This document shows positions 59,359 to 64,000 of a stretch of DNA of 64,000 nucleotides, in pieces. Below the pieces are notes generated by a model, which worked only from the letters and a program-made list of their open reading frames with translations, was not told the origin of the DNA and did not search any database. The DNA comes from Candidatus Geothrix skivensis. GTDB lineage: Bacteria; Acidobacteriota; Holophagae; Holophagales; Holophagaceae. How positions within the stretch are numbered: the first letter of the stretch is position 1; each line of letters starts with the position of its first letter. The position numbers and the translations under genes are program-made. Location of the stretch: positions 248,001-312,000 of the forward strand of contig JADKIO010000009.1 in NCBI GenBank assembly GCA_016721195.1. The letters are read 5' to 3'.

Positions 59359-60420
59359 ATGCCCCACCCCGACTACTACAAGATCCTGGGCGTGCCCCGA
59401 TCGGCCTCCGAGGAGGACGTGAAGAAGGCCTACCGGAAGCTGGCCCGGAAACACCACCCCGACCTGAACCCCGGGGACGCCAAGGCGGAAGGCGAGTTCA
59501 AGAAGCTTTCCGAAGCCAACGACGTGCTGTCGGATGCCGAGAAGCGGAAGAACTACGACACCTACGGAGATCCTGCGGGCCCCGGGGCCCAGATCCCGCC
59601 GGGCTTCCAGCAGGGGGCGGGCTTCGGGTTCGAGGACATCTTTGCGGGCTTCGGCGGCCGCCCCATGCGGCATGGACCCGAGCGGGGCGAAGACCTCATC
59701 CACGCGGTGCGCCTGGGCTTCAAGGAGGCCTTCGAAGGCACCCGCCTCAGCCTGCGGGTGAACCGCTCGGAGCCCTGCCTCACCTGCCGTGGCACCGGCG
59801 AATCCTCCCGGAAGCAGGAGACCTGCCGGACTTGCCAGGGCAAGGGGAAGCTGGGCGGCGGCGGCGGCTTCCTTTCCTTCGGGCGCGCCTGTCCCGACTG
59901 CGGGGGCCGGGGCACCAAGTCGCCCGCCTGTCCCGATTGCGATGGGGCCGGTCGCCATGGCCGGCAGGAAACCGTCACCATCGCCATTCCAGCCGGGGTG
60001 GAGGATGGCGCGCGCCTGCGGGTGGCCGGCAAGGGCGAGGCGGGACGCCGGGGAGGTGGCCCGGGGGACCTGTTCCTGCAGATCAGCATGCAGCCTGACG
60101 CCCGCTTCGAGCGCAAGGGCCCGAACCTCTACGTGCGCCTGCCCATCAGCTTTTCTGAAGCGGCCCTGGGTGCCAAGGTGGACGTGCCCACTCCCGAGGG
60201 CCAGCAGACCATCAAGGTCCCGCCCGGCACCCAGACCGGCGCCAAGCTGCGGCTCAAGGGCCAGGGCATGCCCATTCCCCGGGGCAGCCAGCGGGGGGAC
60301 CTCATCGCCGAAGTGGCCGTGGTGACCCCCGCCATCCAGGATGAGCGCAGCAAGGAGCTGCTGCGGGAACTGGCGGAGCTGAACGATGCGGATGTGCGCA
60401 AGCAGCGGAGTGCCATATGA
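59359..60420 (+). CDS. dnaJ: Hsp40 co-chaperone DnaJ
   Basis: Stimulates the DnaK ATPase and delivers substrates. The 353-residue protein has the J domain with HPD (ARKHHPDLNPGD), a short Gly/Phe region, four zinc-finger repeats (CLTCRGTG, CRTCQGKG, CPDCGGRG, CPDCDGAG) and a C-terminal substrate-binding region (DLFLQISMQPDARFERKG). ATG 59359 gives MPHPDYYKILGV, normal for DnaJ; GTG 59341 would add six residues. Neither has a clear Shine-Dalgarno site. The stop overlaps the ATG of hspR. Confidence 0.95.
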   Translation: MPHPDYYKILGVPRSASEEDVKKAYRKLARKHHPDLNPGDAKAEGEFKKLSEANDVLSDAEKRKNYDTYGDPAGPGAQIPPGFQQGAGFGFEDIFAGFGGRPMRHGPERGEDLIHAVRLGFKEAFEGTRLSLRVNRSEPCLTCRGTGESSRKQETCRTCQGKGKLGGGGGFLSFGRACPDCGGRGTKSPACPDCDGAGRHGRQETVTIAIPAGVEDGARLRVAGKGEAGRRGGGPGDLFLQISMQPDARFERKGPNLYVRLPISFSEAALGAKVDVPTPEGQQTIKVPPGTQTGAKLRLKGQGMPIPRGSQRGDLIAEVAVVTPAIQDERSKELLRELAELNDADVRKQRSAI

Positions 60421-60794
60421 GCTCTCGAGACCCCCGCCTGGGCGCCTACATGATCGGCGTGGTGTCGATGCGCTACAGCGTGCACCCCCAGACCCTCCGT
60501 CTCTATGAGCGGGAGGGGCTGCTCACCCCCAGCCGCACGGAAGGCAAGACGCGCCTATACAGCGACGAGGACCTGGAACGCCTGGAGTTCATCCTCAACC
60601 TTACCCGGGACCTGGGGGTGAATCTGGCGGGCGTGGAGGTGGTGCTGAGCATGCGGGACCGCCTGAGCCGCATGCAGGAGGACATGGAGCGCCTGGCGCA
60701 GGTGCTGGACGCCGCGGGCCTGAAGGACGTCCCCCGGCCCACCTCGGCCACGGGCCTGGTGAAACTGGTCCCCCACGGTCTGAGGAAGCGCTGA
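60417..60794 (+). CDS. hspR: MerR-family heat-shock regulator, HspR-like
   Basis: A 125-residue MerR-type regulator. The winged helix shows YSVHPQTLRLYEREGLLTPSR and RLYSDEDLERLEFILNLT; the C-terminal dimerisation helix follows. HspR proteins repress dnaK/dnaJ/clpB-type operons and use DnaK as co-repressor in actinobacteria. Coupling to dnaJ by an ATGA overlap supports the same role here. No metal-binding cysteines are present, against a metal-sensing MerR. Confidence 0.87.
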   Translation: MSSRDPRLGAYMIGVVSMRYSVHPQTLRLYEREGLLTPSRTEGKTRLYSDEDLERLEFILNLTRDLGVNLAGVEVVLSMRDRLSRMQEDMERLAQVLDAAGLKDVPRPTSATGLVKLVPHGLRKR

Positions 60795-60862
60795 CTTCTT
60801 TCGGACAGGTGCTTTGGCGGTCGGGATCGCTTGCTATGCTGATCCTTCCTCCTAGGTGAACC

Positions 60863-61729
60863 GTGCCCCTCCGGCATCTCGAAGAGCGCTCGCTCGACAA
60901 GTACTTCGACTCGATCCGCCACCTGCCCCTGCTGACGGCGGAGGAGGAGCGGATCAACGGGCGCCTCTGGCAGAACGACCGCAACCCCGAAGGGCTGCGG
61001 AAGCTCGTGGAAGGCAACCTGCGCTTCGTGGTGAAGGAGGCGCGGAAGTTCGAGGGCATGGGCCTGGACCTGCTGGACCTCATCAGCGAAGGCAACCTGG
61101 GCCTCATCGAGGCTGCCAAGCGCTTCGACCCCGAGCGCCTGAACAAGTTCCTCACCTACGCCTCCTGGTGGGTGCGGCAGGCCATCTTCCACGCCCTGGC
61201 CGAACACGGGAACAAGATCCGCCTGCCCCAGAAGGTGGCGGGCCACCTGGTGCAGCTGAACCGGGTCACACAGAAGCTCAGCCAGGCCCTGGGGCGTCCA
61301 CCCATGCTCCAGGAGATCGCCACCGCTGCCAACCTGAGCGTCGAAGACGTGGAGCGCTACCAGCTGCTCCAGCAGACCACCTCCACCATCTCCACCGAGC
61401 AGGGCCTCGGCGATTCGGACCTCACCGTGGGCGACAGCCTGGAGCAGGAGGTGGAACCTTCGGCCATGCACACCCTGGACCAGGAGGCCTTCCTGGAGCA
61501 GATCGAGGCCAGCCTGGCGGCCCTGAGCGAGAAGGAGCGCACCATCATCTCGCTGCACTTCGGCATCGGCGGCGAGGATCCGCTGACCCTCGAGCAGATC
61601 GGCAAACGCTTCGTTCCGCCCATCTCCCGCGAGCGCGTGCGTCAGCTGGAAGAGCGGGCCTTCTCCCGCATCCGCGAGCGCCGCCGCGAGGTGCTGGGGG
61701 GCTTCCTGCGCGGGGGGGATGGGCCATGA
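60863..61729 (+). CDS. Sigma-70-family RNA polymerase sigma factor (group 2/3)
   Basis: A 288-residue sigma factor without region 1.1. Region 1.2 starts SLDKYFDSIRHLPLLTAEEE; region 2 is canonical (EGNLRFVVKEARKFEGMGLDLLDLISEGN and FDPERLNKFLTYASWWVRQAI, in blocks); region 3 (RLPQKVAGHLVQLNRVTQKL) and region 4.2 (LTLEQIGKRFVPPISRERVRQLEERAF) follow. GTG 60863 follows AGGTGA. Position after dnaK-dnaJ-hspR suggests a stress-related role, but its motifs are closer to RpoD/RpoS than to RpoH. Its stop overlaps the start of the AAA ATPase gene. Confidence 0.9.
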   Translation: MPLRHLEERSLDKYFDSIRHLPLLTAEEERINGRLWQNDRNPEGLRKLVEGNLRFVVKEARKFEGMGLDLLDLISEGNLGLIEAAKRFDPERLNKFLTYASWWVRQAIFHALAEHGNKIRLPQKVAGHLVQLNRVTQKLSQALGRPPMLQEIATAANLSVEDVERYQLLQQTTSTISTEQGLGDSDLTVGDSLEQEVEPSAMHTLDQEAFLEQIEASLAALSEKERTIISLHFGIGGEDPLTLEQIGKRFVPPISRERVRQLEERAFSRIRERRREVLGGFLRGGDGP

Positions 61730-62613
61730 GGGGCCGTCCCGACTGTCCCCGGTGCCTGGGCAAGGGTCTCGTCTTCGATCCGGATCCCCAGAAGCCCGTG
61801 CTGGTCTGCGGCTGCACCGCGGATCTGGCGCCGGATGCGGAAACCCTGGGGCTGCCTTCCCGGTACCGGGATGCCGACTTCACCCGCTTCTGGAAGTGGT
61901 GGAACAACTCCCAGGCCAGTGGCGTCCGGGCCCTGCTGGACCGGGTGTCGGACCTGGAGGAATGGCTGACCCGGCCCGAGGAGGAAGTCGGCCCGATCCC
62001 TTCCCGCGATGACCTGGTCAAGCTGCTGCAAGCCGTGAGAAAGAAACCCGAGCACGGCATCCATCCGGCGGGCGCGCAGTCGCTGTTCCAATGGGCGCAG
62101 AACGGCAAGCACAAGTTCCGGCACGGCTGGGAGCTCTGGTGGATCCACGGCCCCGCCCAGAGCGGCCGCAGCACCCTGGCCGCCGCGGCCCTGCGGGGCT
62201 GGACCGAGCGCACGGGCAAGGCCGGCAGTTTCGTATCCGTGCGCACCCTCAGCCAGTCCATCAAGGACGTCTATCACGACATCCGGAGCTACCAGAACCA
62301 GGCCTTCCAGAGCGTGCGCGACCTCATCGAACCGCTGCAGGACAAGCCCCTGCTCGTCCTGGATGACTGGGACCGCATGGATTCGGATATCCGGGTGGCC
62401 CAGGCCCTGGCCCAGCTGCTGGATCACCGCTACGGCGAGGAACTGCCCACGATCCTGACGGCGGCGGGTTCGCCGGAGGCCCGGGAGCTCCGGGAGAACC
62501 ACCCCCTCACCCGCCTGGAGGACCTGAGCCTGCTGAAGCGGCTGGAAGGCGCCGAGCGCGTGGAGATGGTGCCGGCCCTCCGGCCCTGGATCGACCGAAT
62601 GGAACGCTCCTAG
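61726..62613 (+). CDS. DnaC/IstB-like AAA ATPase with N-terminal zinc-binding cysteines
   Basis: A 295-residue protein. The N-terminus has CPRCLGKGLVF...VCGC, a likely zinc site, followed by a helical linker and an AAA fold with Walker A GPAQSGRSTLAAAAL and Walker B LLVLDDWDRMDSD. This arrangement resembles helicase loaders of the DnaC/DnaI group, more than transposition helper IstB, since no transposase gene is adjacent. ATGA overlap couples it to the sigma factor gene. Cellular role not established. Confidence 0.75.
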   Translation: MRGRPDCPRCLGKGLVFDPDPQKPVLVCGCTADLAPDAETLGLPSRYRDADFTRFWKWWNNSQASGVRALLDRVSDLEEWLTRPEEEVGPIPSRDDLVKLLQAVRKKPEHGIHPAGAQSLFQWAQNGKHKFRHGWELWWIHGPAQSGRSTLAAAALRGWTERTGKAGSFVSVRTLSQSIKDVYHDIRSYQNQAFQSVRDLIEPLQDKPLLVLDDWDRMDSDIRVAQALAQLLDHRYGEELPTILTAAGSPEARELRENHPLTRLEDLSLLKRLEGAERVEMVPALRPWIDRMERS

Positions 62614-62616
62614 GCG

Positions 62617-64000
62617 ATGAAAGCCCTGCTGCGGGGACTGCTCCGTCTGCACCTCTCCCGGTCCCCGGGACTCTGGTTCAGCGTGGCCCTCCTGACCCTG
62701 CTCCTGGGGCTGGGCACCCTGCGGGTGGAGCGGGCCCTGGACCTCATGAGCCTGCTGCCTTCGGATCACCCGGCCGTGCGCGCCAACCTGGAGGCGGGCG
62801 TGGGGCAGCAGGAGCTGCTTTGGCTGGTGGCCGAGGGAGGCGAAGGCGACCTCGAGGCCCGCCGTGCCTGGGCCGAGGGGCTGGTGGACCGCCTCCTCAC
62901 GGACGGGAGCCTGCCCCTCAATGGCCTGGCCGCGGAGGGCCGGCTATCGGGCCCCGTGCCCGTACCGGGGCCCGGCGGCGTGAGCCCCTGGCCCGCCCTC
63001 CTCGCCGTGGGTGCCATCGCGGAAGGTGATGCGGCTGTGGGTCGCCTCACGACGGAAACCCTTTATGCCCTGGCTCCCGCCTGGCTGGGGGACCGGCTCG
63101 AGCCGCTCACAGATCCCGTCGCGCTCCAGCGCCGTCTGCAGGCCAGCTTCAAGGCCCTTTCCTCCCCGGATCCCCTGGCCGCCGCCCTGGCCCGATTGGA
63201 TCCCCTGGGTCTTCGGGACCTGGCGCCTCAGAACGGCGAGGGCATGGCCAAGGCCACGGAACTGGGCAGGGCCTTCACCCTGCGCCTGCGCACGGGCTAC
63301 TTCGAAACCAAGGACGGGCGCTTCGTCCTGCTGCCCCTGGTGGCGGGGTTCCCCGCCACCAACGCGAAGGCCACCACCCGGGCCATCGCCTGGCTGGGCC
63401 GGGGAGCCACGGGGCCCCTCCCCGCCTCCGCCAGCCTGGGGGAAGCGGAGGTTGCCCTCGCCCCGGCGGCAGGACGGACCTTCCCCCTCCAGGTCACCGG
63501 CGCCCACGCCATCACCGCCTGGGAGTCCCATCGCCTGACGGTGGAGGTCCTGCTGAGCCTGGCCCTGAGCTTCGTGCTCATCGGCCTGGTCTACTGGCTG
63601 GGCTTCCGCACCCTGGCGGGCTACGGCTTCGTCATGGTGCCCCTGCTGGTGGGCATGGTCTGGGCCCTGGGGCTCACGGGCTGGATCCTGGGCCGGGTGA
63701 ACCTCATGGCCGCGGGCTTCGGCGCCGTGCTGCTGGGGGTGGGCGACGATGTGGGCATCCTGCTGTTCAGCCGCTACCGGGATGAGCGCCGCTCGGGCCG
63801 CAGCAAGGCCTGGTCCCTGCGGGCGGCCCTGCTGGGCACGGGCCCCGGCGTGGTGGCCGGGGCCCTGGCCACGTCCATGGCCTTCCTGGCCCTGGCCTTT
63901 GCGCCGTTTCCAGGCATCCGGGACCTGGGGCTCACCACGGGCCTGGGGCTGCTGGCCTGTCTTGGCGCCACCTTCCTCGTGCTACCGACCCTCCTGATGT
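62617..64000 (+). CDS. MMPL/RND-type exporter, 5' part
   Basis: Open to the window edge (461 codons). The N-terminus has one membrane helix after a basic stretch (SPGLWFSVALLTLLLGLGTL), a large periplasmic domain (about 40-305), then helices starting VEVLLSLALSFVLIGLVYW. The conserved GVGDDVGILLFSRYRDERRSG follows the pattern of helix 4 in MMPL-like transporters. Likely exports lipids or hopanoid-like compounds, but the substrate is unknown. The ATG is three bases after the stop of the ATPase gene. Confidence 0.8.
   Translation, partial: MKALLRGLLRLHLSRSPGLWFSVALLTLLLGLGTLRVERALDLMSLLPSDHPAVRANLEAGVGQQELLWLVAEGGEGDLEARRAWAEGLVDRLLTDGSLPLNGLAAEGRLSGPVPVPGPGGVSPWPALLAVGAIAEGDAAVGRLTTETLYALAPAWLGDRLEPLTDPVALQRRLQASFKALSSPDPLAAALARLDPLGLRDLAPQNGEGMAKATELGRAFTLRLRTGYFETKDGRFVLLPLVAGFPATNAKATTRAIAWLGRGATGPLPASASLGEAEVALAPAAGRTFPLQVTGAHAITAWESHRLTVEVLLSLALSFVLIGLVYWLGFRTLAGYGFVMVPLLVGMVWALGLTGWILGRVNLMAAGFGAVLLGVGDDVGILLFSRYRDERRSGRSKAWSLRAALLGTGPGVVAGALATSMAFLALAFAPFPGIRDLGLTTGLGLLACLGATFLVLPTLLM

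Noticed and set aside
61726..62613. IstB transposition helper
   Set aside because: Walker motifs fit, but there is no IstA-type transposase or terminal repeat nearby, and the N-terminal cysteine site fits helicase loaders better.

Overview
The window is one continuous, G+C-rich bacterial chromosome segment with dense coding, many GTG/TTG starts and short Shine-Dalgarno sites. A maltoporin, periplasmic binding protein, lipoproteins and RseP show a Gram-negative, outer-membrane organism. Gene style and content (HspR-type MerR regulator beside dnaJ, MglA-type GTPase, starch/maltodextrin locus plus Entner-Doudoroff genes) suggest an Acidobacteriota bacterium of the Holophagae (Geothrix/Holophaga-like). 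This placement is inference, not proven from the sequence.

Layout. 1-8.0 kb: 5' part of lon, nrdR, a frameshifted OsmC-family gene, a CsgG/TPR/SHOCT protein, rsmB, a small secreted protein, a LacI-family regulator and glucokinase. 8.0-24.5 kb: a starch and maltodextrin locus reading rightwards from a control region with two identical LacI-type operators: cytoplasmic alpha-glucosidase, maltoporin, lipoprotein alpha-amylase, malK, malE, malF, malG, a free-standing CBM41 protein, a MalS-like amylase, an alpha-glucan phosphorylase and a lipoprotein pullulanase. A secreted AGE-fold epimerase converges on it. 26-32.8 kb: the Entner-Doudoroff module, edd-eda-gap divergent from zwf-pgl-hexR. The shared control region holds HexR-type palindromes and one more copy of the LacI-type operator. 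zwf carries a frameshift.

32.8-36.6 kb: a DUF2235 hydrolase, a two-TM protein, and an A+T-richer island of small ORFs, all on the minus strand, separated by related ~99-bp elements whose ends resemble integron attC sites. 36.6-47.6 kb: M28 peptidase, rsmE, TerC, ribF, MarC, glutathione peroxidase, a LytS/LytTR pair and a PAS histidine kinase. 47.6-51.5 kb: uppS-cdsA-dxr-rseP with start/stop overlaps at the first two junctions. 51.6-54.0 kb: an MglA-like GTPase fused to PAS, histidine-kinase-like and receiver domains. 54-57.2 kb: a secreted protein resembling part of M49 peptidases, an orphan OmpR regulator, a GT2 glycosyltransferase and yacG. 57.4-64 kb: dnaK, dnaJ-hspR, a sigma factor overlapping a DnaC-like AAA ATPase, and the 5' part of an MMPL-type transporter.

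How the genes work together. Extracellular or periplasmic pullulanase and amylases, assisted by CBM41, shorten starch. Maltodextrins pass LamB, bind MalE and enter through MalFGK. Inside, phosphorylase, alpha-glucosidase and glucokinase produce glucose-1-P and glucose-6-P, and Zwf-Pgl-Edd-Eda-Gap carries the latter towards pyruvate. The repeated operator suggests that one maltodextrin-responsive LacI protein links starch uptake to Entner-Doudoroff genes, with HexR as a second input. No tRNA, rRNA, CRISPR array or insertion sequence was recognised.
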